DNA of 64,000 bases. Source: Sipunculus nudus. Lineage: Eukaryota > Annelida > Sipuncula > Golfingiida > Sipunculidae. This document shows, piece by piece, positions 47,479 to 60,741 of this stretch. The DNA lies in assembly GCA_026874595.1 (NCBI GenBank), contig CM049309.1, forward strand, positions 40,811,079-40,875,078. Reading direction: 5' to 3'. The stretch's first letter is position 1. Every line of letters begins with the position of its first letter. The position numbers and the translations under genes were made by a program. Under the pieces are notes generated by a model that saw nothing but the letters and a program-made list of their open reading frames with translations, made no database searches and had not been told where the DNA came from.

Positions 47479-48469
47479 ATTGGTCCAAAAAAAGTCATCA
47501 GGTAGGGAGGAAAAAAATATTTTTTTTAAAGGAGGATCTGGAGTTTACTACACCTTTTTTTACCGGATATTAGCATATGCGAGGTTTATGTCAAATAACG
47601 TACCCGTACTCCATTCATTCCTTGCCTCGATACCATTGAAACATGCACAACAAGGTATCTCTGAACAGATTTTGTGTTTTATTACAGGCTTAAAATCCTG
47701 TACTTGGGTTTAACCCTTTACTGTTTGTATTTGGTTGTCACAAAACACCCCCCTTACTGTTCAGATTAATTCTAGGTTTCTCACACTTTCAATATTGACA
47801 CACTGTACATTAATGTTATGATTGATAATGTGATCAATTTTTGGTGGATCCTTATGAAATTTTTAACAAATATTTCAGAGATACCAAGCAAGAGGTTAAT
47901 GACTTAACCAATCATAAATTTTACATATATCTATTAGTAGAACCAGGTAAATTAGGTAAATTCAGGTAAGTATATTGTCTTTATTGTTTTAGCATATTTG
48001 TACATGAATGTCTATAGTATATCCGAGTGAAGACATCGTAGAATTTAGGAACAATAAGGGAATTATCATCCGCCAGTACCTGGTGTGTTGTCATGGAATA
48101 CCTAGGTAAAACAGGTTAATGAAATATGATTAAGGTTATTTAATTTATTATAGGTTGGGAGTTCGGAAATAAATTAGACAAAACAATATATGATTTGTTT
48201 GAAGAAATTTATAAGAAAAAAATAAACTTGTATATTTGACATGAAATATCATGTTGATTTAAATAAGGGTAAATTGCAATTGCCTACCTGTTCAGGTATG
48301 AAGAACTAATTAAGACCAGGTGAACTTCAAAGAAAGGTGATAAAAAATGTAAACTGACAGATTTATCCATCAAATATGTATAAAACCCTATGAAAGTAGC
48401 CAGAAGTCTACCAGAATGGTAAAATCTAACATTTATAAATGTATTTCAACCTTTGAAATGTTAACTTAG

Positions 48470-49260
48470 ATCGTTTTGGTACTCCCGGTAAAGCGTGTAT
48501 TTCCCGTTTTGTCGCCCAGTGACAGTTCTTTTCGGGGAATCCCCGTGGAATTGCATGATGGTTAACAGTGTCAAAACGATGTCAGACGTCTTTTTTTTAT
48601 CTTAAGACATAATAAACATTCTCGAATTTCAGTCAGTAAACTTTACTGAACATCTTTTCATATTTATTTTGTTCAAAACATATTCTGAGATTTGTCAAAG
48701 CACGAGGTCTATCGAGCGGCCAGTCCGACGGCCGCCATCTTGAAAATTTGTGACATCGCTCGACCTTCATAACAGGCATCATAAACACAGAAAATGGCTT
48801 TAGGAATGAGAAATATTCACATTTTAAGTACAAAATGATAATAATTTAGATAGATACCGATCTTTTGTGGAAGTTTTATTTGAGTTATTGTCATAACAAC
48901 CCGGCACGGTCAGTTGAAACATTGCGCTTGTTGGCGAACCTTGTGTCACTTGCCGACTCATTTCAACCAATCGGCTTGCCAACAGTCCTAATTAGAATTT
49001 AAATAATATTCACGAGAAATTCCCATGTAAATAGATAAAAAATTATCAACTTTACGGTAGGGGTGTCCCTAAACAATATGGAAATGTGTTCAATGGCGTG
49101 GCATTGATCTTTAACGCAAATAATTAGCAGGGAAAATTGCATTAGGACGGTGAGTCCATCGTGCGTTATCGTGGCTTATTAATACAGCGTATTAGTTTTG
49201 TGACGGGAGTCCAGGGGGCGTCCCAAACAGCAACCGGTTAAAATGTTTTAGTACATGCTT
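48470..49260. promoter_or_regulatory. CpG-rich islet with a YY1-type motif
   Basis: CpG is visibly denser than in flanking DNA. gccgccatctt at 48731-48741 is a perfect YY1 consensus on the minus strand, which reads aagatggcggc. There, ATG opens only 9 codons before a stop. An atcgttttg/caaaacgat inverted pair bounds 48471-48571. Possible alternative promoter, but no transcript evidence. Confidence 0.25.
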
Positions 49261-49589
49261 TGAACATGTATATGTCAAACATTCACGTATTTGAAAAGTT
49301 ATCAAGTACTTTTCCAATAATGGTCAAGCATGTTATCATGGAAGCATTATAACTGATGTATATCCCATTGCACAGGTTCGCATTAGGCCTGTAAGCCTTG
49401 TTCTGGATCTCACATGAATTTGAAGACAATTTTATTTTGTGTTGTATGCAAGTGCCAGAATTGTAGGAATGAGTGCAGTTTGAGATTTCCTTTGCAAGTG
49501 AAGAGGTATAATTAAGAAGGACGGTAATAAATGAACTCTTTAGTAATAGTCAATGCCTAATAAGGTAGTAGAATATATAAAATGTTTAT

Positions 49590-49935
49590 ATAAATATATG
49601 TAAAACTGTACTTTTTGAAAGATGAAACCATATATTGGATGTCGGTACCCTGATTAGGAATTTTATTTCTTCGGTGTTGATGTATATACAAACAAAATCT
49701 TGGTCAAGTTCGAAGATGGGCGACCTTGACTTATTTCTGATCGTTTTAGAGCGAATTATAGAAAATAACTGGCGTGTGTTAACATTTACCATGTGAGGAG
49801 GATATCTCCAAAAGTATTCAACACAGAAATTTCATTTCTTTGGTGCTGATACATATCAACAAAATCCCGGTCAAGTTCCAAGATGGATGACCCAAGGTCA
49901 CAGAGCTTATAATAGAAAAAAACTTAGGAGCTTAT
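49590..49935 (+). repeat. Tandem repeat, about 169-bp unit, 2 copies
   Basis: tttcttcggtgttgatg (about 49667) and tttctttggtgctgata (about 49835) begin matching stretches. These continue through aaaatcttggtcaagttcga and agatgggcgacc. Confidence 0.75.
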
Positions 49936-50219
49936 TTCTAAGGAACCACTGGATGGATTGTTTTGGAATATGGAATGGTCATTGGCCTTGATGATCTCGA
50001 AAGTGCTGCATGACTCACAAAGACTGGGGCCAGACTTAAAAAGTTCATACCTCTCTAGTTCCAATTCACAACTTGAACAAAAGACATATGTACAGATATA
50101 CATCCATGTGAGAACAAATATTACATGAATACTTGTTACTGTTACCACCCATAAATACTGCTCTTTTGGCTGAGGGCTTTTGTCAGCTTTTGCTGATATT
50201 CTAGTATTTTTCTGTAATT

Positions 50220-51070
50220 AATGACTGAGCGAGCAATGTTGATCTCTATCTCGTCTACGTCTAAACAAGAAATGCCGTACGGTCAGGAAATATCTGTTTA
50301 TTATAAAAGCTATTAATAAAATGAAATAAATTTACAAAGGCAGGTAAAAAGAAACACATCCAAAAAAAATACAGTTGCCTATATGCTATGCCTGTTCTGA
50401 TCAGCTGTGGCCGGTAGAAACGATGTGTCAGACACCTCGCAAAACCCTGTCATGATCGCCACAGAACTGACAAAATCACGCAACTCTTGTAATACCAAAC
50501 ATCTGATTTGTGGAGATCGTGCGTTGCACATCGTCAGTTGCATATTCCATTAAATAGGCCCGCTTCATTTGCTTGATATAGGCCTACTCACGGTGCCACC
50601 GTGAGTGTTGCTGAAAAATTATAACCAGCGTAAGCGACACGATGTCAGTGAACATTTTCCCGCCAAAATAGTGATGAATGAAGTCATATGGGGTGAACTT
50701 TTACTACGGACCTCTTATTGGCTCTCTGGCTATGACGCGTGACCGCTCCGCCAATCACAAGATCGTTTGCGTGGGCCAGGCACGTGATTATGCAAATCAA
50801 CATGTCACATGGTTTAAATGCCAACATTGGTAAGTTGACAGTATGAATGTCGAGAGAACTTTCATTTAATCAGTTAATGCGATAGCGGTAAGCTTCCGCT
50901 TTATTTGAAATCAAATAAGAACCATTTCTAATTGCTCAATATTTTTTTTTCAGCCTGTTTCGCCAGAACAACGAAATTTGATGGTGGTTTCCCGGCAGTT
51001 TTTCTACTCTCGCGCCCGAGTGTAGCGATCGTTCAACGTGTATATATATAGGCACAACCTGACTAATTGT
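50220..51070. promoter_or_regulatory. CpG-rich islet with promoter-type motifs
   Basis: Motifs cluster within 85 bp: an inverted CCAAT (50717-50721), CCAAT (50751-50755), E-box CACGTG (50781-50786) and octamer ATGCAAAT (50790-50797). A donor-like ATTG|GTAAGT follows at 50829/50830. A 21-bp palindrome lies at 50586-50606. This could be an internal promoter of the MPDZ-like gene or of an unseen transcript. No initiator, TATA box or open frame confirms it. Confidence 0.3.
50586..50606. other. Perfect 21-bp palindrome
   Basis: ACTCACGGTG and CACCGTGAGT are exact complements around a single C at 50596. Symmetry of this kind suits binding by a dimeric factor; which one is unknown. Confidence 0.85.
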
Positions 51071-51282
51071 TAGGGCTCAAATTAAACGATCGGCAACGTT
51101 GGGTAATACCTTTCATTATGGAAATTAAGTGCATCTAAAAATGTAATAGAAGGACTATTTTTCTAGCACATGAAGGCAGATTTTTACGGGCCCAGGTGCT
51201 TGTGGCAGATCATATAAAAATATTAATTTGCAGATATGACAAAAAAAAATTCCAAACGCAGCCAAAAATCACGACCGGCCGG

Positions 51283-51316
51283 GTTAGCCCCAACACAGAA
51301 CTTTTTAAGGATGGCC
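51283..51316 (-). repeat. Short dispersed motif, copy 2 (inverted partner of 47445-47478)
   Basis: gttagccccaacacagaact followed by ttttaaggatggcc is the reverse complement of 47445-47478 with one or two changes. Confidence 0.65.
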
Positions 51317-51675
51317 TAAATTTTTTCAACAACATGTTCTGTTGAGGTTTTGTACTCAGAATGACATCCAAGCTTTGGACATGTTTTTGAACTAGCTTTG
51401 GAACCATTCATTAGCTATGTGATCTAAGTATTAAACCATATGTCATGTAATTCATCTTGTGGAATTCATGTCACTAACATGATTTACTTTAGGCAGCTCA
51501 GGTTTAAATATCATGTCTCTTTTTAAGACAAAGAAATTGTCACCATTTCAGAGAGAGTACCAGCGGTCATTGTCACTGTTTCAGGAAGAGTAAGATGACA
51601 AGAAGAGGTTTCTTGTTATGTTATCTAAACCAGAAGAGTATAACATTGTCATCAGATTAGTAAGAGTACAATCAG

Positions 51676-52129
51676 CAGGCCTGCCAAATCACTCTTTTTA
51701 AAAGATTCACTCTTTTTTTTTTAGGATTTCCTGAAAATGACGCTAATTACTCTTTTTTCACTCTTTTTTCGGCAGCACTTTTTTTTCATGAAAGAATCCT
51801 GATATATACATTTTCTCCCCTGCTTTTTACCGTCCAGTTATAACAAGAATGGGAAATTTGGCAGTTTTTGTGTGCAAATGTCCAGCATGTGTCACAACAT
51901 GTGGAAAATGATGTTATCTTATTGTATTGGGATGTGCGCCATGTATATTTCTGACTTAGGGAATGATATGTGTCAGTATATATATACAAATGTGCTATGT
52001 GAAGCTCATCTTTATTCAGTCTGTGATAAAAAATGGGGAATTGACGTTAATTTTACTCTTTTTTCACTCTTTATTTCAAAGACATCTGCACTTACTCTGT
52101 TTTTCTGTCATTTACCTTTGGCAGGCCTG
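51676..52129. mobile_element. hAT-like MITE, 454 bp, TIR CAGGCCTGCCAAA
   Basis: Perfect 13-bp inverted ends: CAGGCCTGCCAAA at 51676-51688 and TTTGGCAGGCCTG at 52117-52129. Just inside both ends are actctttttt-type runs. Outside, TCAG flanks both ends (51672-51675; 52131-52134), offset by one base on the right. No protein is encoded. Confidence 0.78.
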
Positions 52130-53408
52130 GTCAGAAGGAAAAGTTAAATTTCTTGAAATGAAACTTTTCTTCAACCTTGAAATAGTCATATCATTCTACA
52201 CATTTCAAGAGGAGTAAGACTAGGAGAAACAAATTCTTGAAATAAATCTGCTCTGAAATCTGGTTTTCATCTCATTGAAACCATTTCAGGAAGGCTGGAA
52301 GAAACAGTGTCTCAGAGAGCAAGACAAGAAGAAAAGCTTTCATAAAATGGAGCATTGTTGATATGAATTCCTACATACTGGACCATATTGGTCTTCTTGT
52401 TGATTGATTCAGGCTTGTTCTGTAGTCATGTTTCTTATGTCCGAGAGCTTGACAGATAATTAGTCACATTACCATGGCTGTGGTATCCAGGCTTTTAGGA
52501 GCTGTTTCAGCTTATACATCCAGCAAGACTAGTAATCTTGCTAGACAGATGACTGGATGCTTGGCTGCCTCCAGATGGATGACTACATAATGCATTACAG
52601 GCCAGCTTAACCCTCAGATCAACACACTTTTCTTTGATGTAAGTGGCTCAGTAGCCTTTGATGTGAGTGGCCCTGACTGATTAAGCTGTCAATCACAAGA
52701 AATGGAGGCTACTGACTGCATCAACCTTGGCCTTGTCTTGCTTTCTTGTTGCAGTCTCCAGGAACTTAATTGCTGTCTTTCCTGGGAGACTGCCGTTCAT
52801 CATCACTTGTTATTCGTTCATCATCACTTGTTAATCGTCTGGCCTATCTTGGGATTCTGATGCCACCATTCTCGGTCATTTATATTAAGCAACTTTTCAT
52901 GTAACCATCAGACATCAGTGGCAGGTCATAAATATTTTATTCAGATTTATCTATCATAGTCTACACACTTGCTGTTGAGTCACAGAAATATTTAGAAAGA
53001 CCAAGTTATTGGTCATCTTTTAAAAAAAAATAACCAATGAAAAAATTATCTAATAATTTGCTCACAGTTAACACTTTCCTGATTGGCATGATTTAAATAA
53101 TGTATATGAATATCAAGACTGAGTTTGTTGTGGCAATGTTTATTTTCAGACAAACACCAGCTGAGAAGTGACCTCATTTGTATAGGTACTCGTGATAAAT
53201 GGTGTCACAGTTGTAAGTTTAAAGGAAAAGTCTCATAGAAAATAAAGAGTCAAATATCTACTTGTCTACACCTTGAACTTTAAACAATGTTATGTACATT
53301 TTATAACAATAATAATTTGATAATTAACAATTAGAAAACCCTAGAGAAAATGTTGACAGTCAGAGATACCATACTTAAAATACTTTGCCCAAATTCAAGC
53401 TGATCATA

Positions 53409-53578
53409 GGTACCTTATTGCTGAGAAATTGGTACCTTATTGCTGAGACATTGGTAGCTTATTGCTGAGACATTGGTACGGCATCGCTGAGACATTTGTA
53501 CCGCATCACTGAGACATTGGTACCGCATCGCTGAGACATTGGTACTGCATCGCTGAGACATTGGTACTGCATTGCTGC
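53409..53578 (+). repeat. Minisatellite, 22-bp unit, about 7.7 copies
   Basis: The unit ggtaccgcatcgctgagaca and two more bases repeats with small changes; early copies read ggtaccttattgctgaga. Spacing is constant at 22 bp, with no unique spacers. Confidence 0.93.
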
Positions 53579-55799
53579 ACCCTTAGAAATGGCAGTGATA
53601 TTGAATCATGTTCAGGAAAGAAAGAACCTTAGTTAAAGTAACAGGAATGGTTTATTCTAATAAAAGAATTCTGTGTACATTCTCTGTAAAGAATTATCCT
53701 TGTAAGTTGCTTTCACTTGTCAAGCATATGTGGATTAAATCAGTTTAATCTGAACAGATAAGCTTGGCACAAGGTGTGAAAAGGGCCTGCATTTTCTCAA
53801 GTACAGAACAGATTAGTTGTCCATTGAGGCAGCAGGGGGCAGCATAGTTAGGTATGAGCATTGGTTTCTGTTTACAGAGTTTTTACATACACTGATATGC
53901 ATAGGTGCTTACCACAGCTATAGCTTATATAAATGGTGTTTGGCATAATGGGTGAATGTATTGTTCTGAGTTCATTCACGTATCAGTTTACTGTCACAGG
54001 ATTGGTGGAATTCATTCTGTTTGAAGTATACTTGATGTTATGGTATTGATTGACAGGGAACAGACCATGTATGCCTTAAAATTAGTAAGCAGGTATTGAT
54101 CTGGGGGTTCACATGAATAATGCATTGCTTATTGACAGAGGTTTCCCAGGATAACTATTGACGCTTCTAAGAAGCCCCTCTTGTGCTTGCTTTGTCATTG
54201 AACACCTGAGTTCAGTGTTAGAATCCCTACGGTACTACCAGCATGTATTTAGGCAGCAGAGCCCCTAAGTTAATTTGTTATGTATACTTTCCATCAGATA
54301 ACATACTACTCTCCTGTCATATTTGTATTTTGGATGCATGACAGGGTACAGCTCTTGTGTTAGCTTGTGATCTCTCCATCTTAGCTTCTCTTCTTTCATA
54401 TCAATAAGTTTGAGACAGTAACAGATTCATTTATTTTTTATGACAAATAGTTTATTAGCTGTAACTTGTTACCTAGTATTTTACTTTCATATTTATGCAG
54501 GTTTAACTCTTACTTTCTTTCTCAAAACTTCACTCTCTTTTTATATCAACATGTTTGAGACATCAGCAGGTTGATTTATTTGTAATGACAAGATTCTCCA
54601 ATTAAACCCACAACCTGCCCTCTCCTATCATATTTGCATAACCAAGGAGTTTATAACATCTCTTTTTTGCCTTTGAGCAGCGAGCTTTAAGTCCCCCGTC
54701 AGAACATTCAACAAGGCCGACTCGAAGTTGGAACTCAGTTTGTTTTAAACTCCTTGGTATAATGTTGAAGCTGACAACATAGACTTCCATGAACTGTGGA
54801 TCTATTTACCTTCTGAAAAACTTCTATTCTGTTTTCATGTCAAGTTTTTAAACCACAGTGGGTTTACATATTCATAGTGGAATTTTATTCGCCATGTCAA
54901 AACCTACTCTACTTATATAACTTTATTTTTTTTACCATCGCATATTGTAATGATTCATTTGTCATGTCCATGTTGTTGAGGACGCCGAAGGTCACAAGAG
55001 TGACAATGTCAGATAGGAAGTTACATGATGACAGACAAGTATAAGAGTATAGAATGCCAGCCAGGGGCGCTAAAACAGGATTGATTTCAAATCCCCATTG
55101 CTTAGGTTGTATGCCATTTAGTGGGTGCTGCAAAGATATAGTGGAGCATACAAGTAGCACCTATAGAAGAGGTATTTACTTTGGTAACAATGCTGTTATA
55201 ACAGTGCTGGACTTTCAGGGCCTTGGCTGGCTGCTTGGATGGAGACCTTCTGTGTCAGTATTGACAGAAGTATTTATGAAATAATGGCTTTACCTGAGAG
55301 AGAAGGGAGACATATTGATAACTATGTACCTTCATGTATTGGCTGGCTTTGTGCAGAAATGGGAGCATTGTATCAAATGCGTCAATATCGTCATCATAAT
55401 GTAAACCGGTATGCTTCATGATTATGGCATCAGTGATGGAGTGTCTCTGTATTACAGGCTCAGGAAAGTGTCAGTTATACTTTATAATAGGCTGAGCCTT
55501 GATTCATTGAAATAACTTATATTTATATAAAGATTACAAGTGAAACCCAGGTTGAAATTAGATTGAACCCATCAGAGGGAAAACAAAAAAGGAAATGTTT
55601 AAAAGGAGGATTTATTCGAAAAAAATGTCCTCAAGGACTCTAATAAATGGAACATTCAGAAAACTTTTGACCTTAATTGACCTATCCACCACAGCCCAAA
55701 TGCTCCGCCCTTATAACTTATTATTATAATGAGCCCCTAAAACGCTCCTACACATATGGACTTCCATGCCCATGGTAGCGAGAGCTGATTATAACATAA

Positions 55800-56080
55800 T
55801 AATGACGTCACAAAGGGCGATGGTGCATGACGTCGTATTGACTGACGTCATCAACTGGTATCACCTGACCATTGTTTACTATATCGCAGTCATATATGAA
55901 CTGTGTTGCAATATATATTGGATTATTTGTCCCCATACAAATTATGTGCCAGGTAAGACATTATTATTCACTCCGTAGTCGGAGGAATGGCTCCCGCAAC
56001 CTATAGCCTAGAAACTTTTTATACTGTCTCCATCCTATAATAAAATATCCCAGAAAACATGCCAACATGGGTACTGATAG
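55800..56080 (+). repeat. CRE-containing dispersed repeat, copy 2
   Basis: It has TGACGTCA at 55803-55810 and at about 55842, and TGACGTCG at about 55828. It then follows the landmark order of 44401-44690, including ttggattatttgtcc and ccaggtaagac, a splice-donor-like sequence. Confidence 0.65.
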
Positions 56081-56828
56081 TATTTACAGACTACACGTGT
56101 TCTGTTTGACAGAGCTCTGTCAAATTATGCAAAATTTTGTTGCTGTCAGATGATTGACGTTTTACAATGTTTAAGGTCACCTGATTGGTTGCTCCTTAGT
56201 CCCATGCTTATGTTTATTCATTGAATGAATATGTGATTAAGGTTGCATAGAGTTCATGGATAGGTCAATTCCTGTAAACATTTTAGTGTGACTTCATTTA
56301 TAGTCATCTACCAGTGACACTAATATATTAGTGAAATACACAGTTCATGTTTATACCAAGCAGAAGCATGTAATATGTTTAGTAAATAGATATGATTAAG
56401 TAATTTTTAGCTCATTTTGTACATTGTAATTCTTAATTCTTTGGGTTGTTTTAGTATGAAAACATCATTATTTCCTTGACTTAAAAATAGTTATTGTTAC
56501 TGATCAAAGGCACCAGATCACAAAGTTATCGAAATATTCTAGATATCTGGTAATATCCAATTAAAATGCCACATGACATACTGGTAATTGATTTACATAC
56601 AGATACAATGTTCATAGATAAAATGTTACAGGATTTTACTGGTGTTGTCCTTGGATTGCCACTACACACATAGTATGTGGGGAAAAATCCCAAAAAATTA
56701 TGATATTTCTTCCCAATCATTCATTGAAATGCATTGAATATGCAAAAATGTATGTTTGTTATCATCTATAATATAATCTCACAAGTCTTATCATATTATC
56801 ATGCTTCATAATTAAGCTCAGGAAATTT

Positions 56829-57328
56829 CATCCCCTCGTGTCCAGCTGTTTTTTGCTCTGAAAGTTTTTATTAGTTACATTTTAGGGGGGAAATTATAGT
56901 GTAGATAAAGGATTAAGGGGTCTAATTTTCAAAAAAAGGTAAATAAATTTCTAGCACACACTTTATTTAAGAAGCAGAATTATTTAAGAGATATGATAAT
57001 TAAGTCTACATTTTACAACACCAGACCCTCCTATGGCAGTCAATTTTTTTGATACATGCAAAAACAGCATCAGTTGACAGCTGCTGATTGGATGATATCA
57101 TGTAAACACTCTGAAAAATACAACCAGCTAAAACAAAGATGGCTACTCATGTATGGACACATCTGATCTGCTAGAGACCAAAAAGAGTTGTGAAACATAA
57201 ACTGGAGATTTAATGTAAAATTCTTAATTGCCATATTAGGCTCTCACTTCCATATGGATTTTTCTAGGAATTTGTTGAAAAGTTCAAATTTTGAAGAAAT
57301 TATCTCCAAAAAAAATCAGATGGTGGAA
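56829..57328 (+). mobile_element. MITE, family 1, about 500 bp
   Basis: Same core and orientation as 19211-19725: tttttattagttacattt, gctgattggatgatatcatg, aaacaaagatggctactcat. Terminal tcccctcgtgtccagctg and caaaaaaaatcagatggtgg correspond to the ends of the other copy. Confidence 0.8.
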
Positions 57329-58005
57329 CAGAATGTAGTATGGAAAAGTGATTGAGCAGTAAGATGAAGTGAAATGTAACAACCCACAGTGACCTTCCAT
57401 TTCTATTTCCATGGAGACCTATTGTTTTACTACTTCCCAACAAGAAATATGCCCACTTCCTAGAAAATTCCAAATAAATAAAATTATTGATAAGATGGAT
57501 GGTTTCTTAAGTGTTTACCCAACTGTCTATTTACTGTCTATACCCAACTTCTGGATAAGGGTGCTGTACAAGCGAGAGAAAATTGTGATTGCATTCTGGT
57601 TACCATGGTGACTTCACATTCCTCTAGACTTAGTTCAGATATGACACAAGTTATTTCATTGCTGTTAATCCAAGATTCTGATCTTCTAAATAAATTATAT
57701 AAACCTGATAAAAAATGTAAATTTATCTCTTTTATATGTTTGGTCTCATAGTAAGGGTCTTTCAACAGTTAGGATTCTCAGGTTATTAAAAAAATGTATG
57801 CTTTATCAAAAACAAGTGGAACTGTGAACCTTGGTCATCTGCATGCTTCATTTGCCAGTCAGAGCCATCTGCAGGTCATATCTTAAACTTGTATAAAAAA
57901 AAAATCTTTATTGCCTATTAAAAAAAGTCTGACTGAGCTGAGGTACTGTTGTAGCCAGGAGTCTGCTTAACCTGGGGATGCAGGACAAAATTTTTCCCAG
58001 TCAGT

Positions 58006-58019
58006 CCCCCCCCCCCCCC
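58006..58019 (+). repeat. Poly-C tract, 14 C
   Basis: An uninterrupted C run. Confidence 0.9.
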
Positions 58020-58112
58020 AGTGATGTTCAGATCAAATTAAGTGTTCTAACCTTGATGTTAAAAAAAATGATATTTTATAACAATGGATTTTGTAACACT
58101 GATTGAAAAAAA

Positions 58113-60150
58113 AACAATTTTTTAGCTCAGCTGACTATAAGTCATCTGAGCTATAGTCGTGGTCCATTGTCCGTCGTCCGTCCGTCTGTCCGTCCGTCCG
58201 TCCGTCCGTCCGTCCGTAGATGTGGCACGTTTTGAAACCGTAAGACCTAGGAATCCAAAACTTGGCATAATGTTAGATGTCCCCAAGATCTCCTATCAAG
58301 CCGAAAACTGGGTGTTTGCAACTTAGTTCCTTTGAGAAATTAAGGAAAAACCTCAATTTTTTATTAAAAACCTATTTTCACACTTCAGGACTGCCTAATA
58401 TCAAAACCACTTATCTGTTTTACCTCATATTTACCATAAATATTCCTCTATATAGTTCCTATGTACATGCCAGAAATTATGTCTGTATTATTTAATTTAA
58501 AAAAGTTATGGGCCCAAACATAATGCATTTTGTAAAAAATCAGAAAAGATATTTGATCACTTAACACAAAAAATGTTAATGCTATGGACCTTTTTTCCAG
58601 TAATATAACTTAAATTAATCAAAATTAAATTGTATACCCAAAATTAGATGAAAATCTTTTAAATTTTTTAAAATATTAATAAAAATAAAAAATTGGTACC
58701 TTAAATTTTGCCCAACTTTGACCATGGCACGTTTTTTTCCTGTAAGTACTGTGGATTTAATTTTCACAGCATGTTTTTGTTAGCATTTCAACTGTTAACA
58801 CCAAAAATTTGAAACCAGTTGATCAAAAACTGTAGATTTTAATCAAGTTTTCAAGCACCATGTAACATATTGTTTACATCAAGCTAGTGTTATGCAGTTT
58901 GCAAGAGCTCAGCTCCCCAGCTTCAGCTCTAAGTTCCTTAAATTCGGCATACAGTTAGATGTCTCCAAAATGCCCTACCATGCCAAGAATTTGGTCACTA
59001 GGACATTCGAGATATTAATGAAAAACTTCATTTTTCCATTAAAAACCCATTGTTACACTTCAAGACTGCCTAATATCAAAACCACTGATCTGACTTTAAT
59101 CATAAATAATATACATATTTTTCATTCTCTATGCACATGCCAGAATGATGTCAGTATTGTGTAATTGTTTTAAGTTATGGGCCCAAACATAATGCACTTT
59201 GTAAAAAATCAAGAAATATATTTACTCCCTTAACAAGAGCATTGCTGAAGCTAGAGATTTTTTGTCAGGGATGTAACATTATTTAATCAAGATTCAATTG
59301 AATACCCAAAATTAGTTCTGAATTTTTCAAATTTTATTTAGTATAAATATAAAATTAATACCTTAAATTTTGCCCAACTGTGACCATGGCACGTTTGTTT
59401 CCCGTGAGCACTGTTGATATAATTTTCATATCATGCACACATAAGCATTTCAGCTTTTTAGTTTAGAAAGCTGAAAGAAATTGGCCAAAAATTGTAGCTT
59501 TTATTAATGTTTTTTATGAGACCCTGTCAGACTTTGGCTCTCTCCAGCCCCTCTTGAGTCACCTGTATGTTGACCTTGTTGACCTTTCATCAAATTATGC
59601 ACGCTTGAGGCGAGGCATACATGGAATCCAGGCAGCTTATGGCAAGCCACAGTTGATCCAGGTGTCCAACCCAACTCATCTAGTAGTTTTAACCAAGAAA
59701 TAACAAAAAACAATAAATTAATAAATTTTTAATGGTTTTTAATAACAAATTAAAGAAAAATAGAAAAGGAATTTGTTAGTTTATAATAACAGGAAATTAA
59801 CTTGCAGTTACTAATGATATAAGAATCTTGTATCGATGGGTAGAATGTCACATATTCCAAATAATACCATGCAGTCACCTATGGCATTTTCCAGTTCAAT
59901 TTTAATGATAAAGAAGTAAATCATATTATTCATTACTAATCATTAGGGATCATATGAAGGAAATTAGACAAAGATGCAGTTGATAATATTAATCAAGATT
60001 CCTGCTGTGTCTAGTGTGTACATTGATGTGAAATTAGTCCAAAATGAATTGTTTACAGTTATTTTTTAATATAAATAAAAGCCATAAAACCAGGTACTTA
60101 TGATCATTATTTAAATGTGTGAATTTTGTATATTCTGGATTCTCAACATC
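58113..60150 (+). mobile_element. Dispersed repeat B, about 2.0 kb, second copy of 14901-16985
   Basis: Collinear with 14901-16985 along its length, including both internal halves and ttgttgacctttcatca, ccaacccaactcatctagta and tatattctggattctcaaca. Its start is better preserved: tttttagctcagctgactat with a clean (CCGT)n microsatellite at about 58166-58216. A roughly 40-bp hairpin around ctgactataagtcatctgag lies at the start. Confidence 0.86.
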
Positions 60151-60704
60151 ATTGTTTGGTGAAAACTGAATAAATTCCAGACATGGTGCAAATACTTTGT
60201 TATTGTATTTAAATACGAATATAATTTTGTACTCCATTATAAAATTTCTTGCATAAAGAATGGGAATTCAGGTAAAAATGAAAATATATGAATACTCGTG
60301 CAAATACTTTCAAAATGTATTCATGAATGCATTCATGAATATATTCTTTAATATTATTTTAATAATCATATCAGTTATATTTCATTTTAAAAAATCATAT
60401 GATTCTCTTATTATTTTTAATAAAAATTATATTTGGGACAATATTTGTATTTTTTTTAATAAATAGTTAAACTCTTATATTATATGTTCTGCTTATAAGT
60501 TATATGGCCAAGTCAAAATCTGTGTGACAATAGTACTCCATTTGTTAATAAAATAAATGAAATCAATCCTCTTCCCTGTCTCCAAAGGTACTATCAAAAT
60601 CATACATAAGCTAAACAACAACAACTCATAATACAGCTTATATTTATTACCACACAAAACCAGCATGTGCCTCATTTCTAAATAATATTTTTTTATCATA
60701 TATA

Positions 60705-60741
60705 ACAGCTGAGCGTCGTGACCCATAGGTCCCTTGTTTTA
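60705..60741 (+). repeat. Short dispersed repeat end, second copy
   Basis: cagctgagcgtcgtgaccca followed by taggtcccttgtttt matches 3253-3291. The central palindrome has one change. Confidence 0.6.

Noticed and set aside
50700-50840. Histone gene promoter suggested by octamer plus CCAAT boxes
   Set aside because: No histone reading frame follows on either strand within reach.
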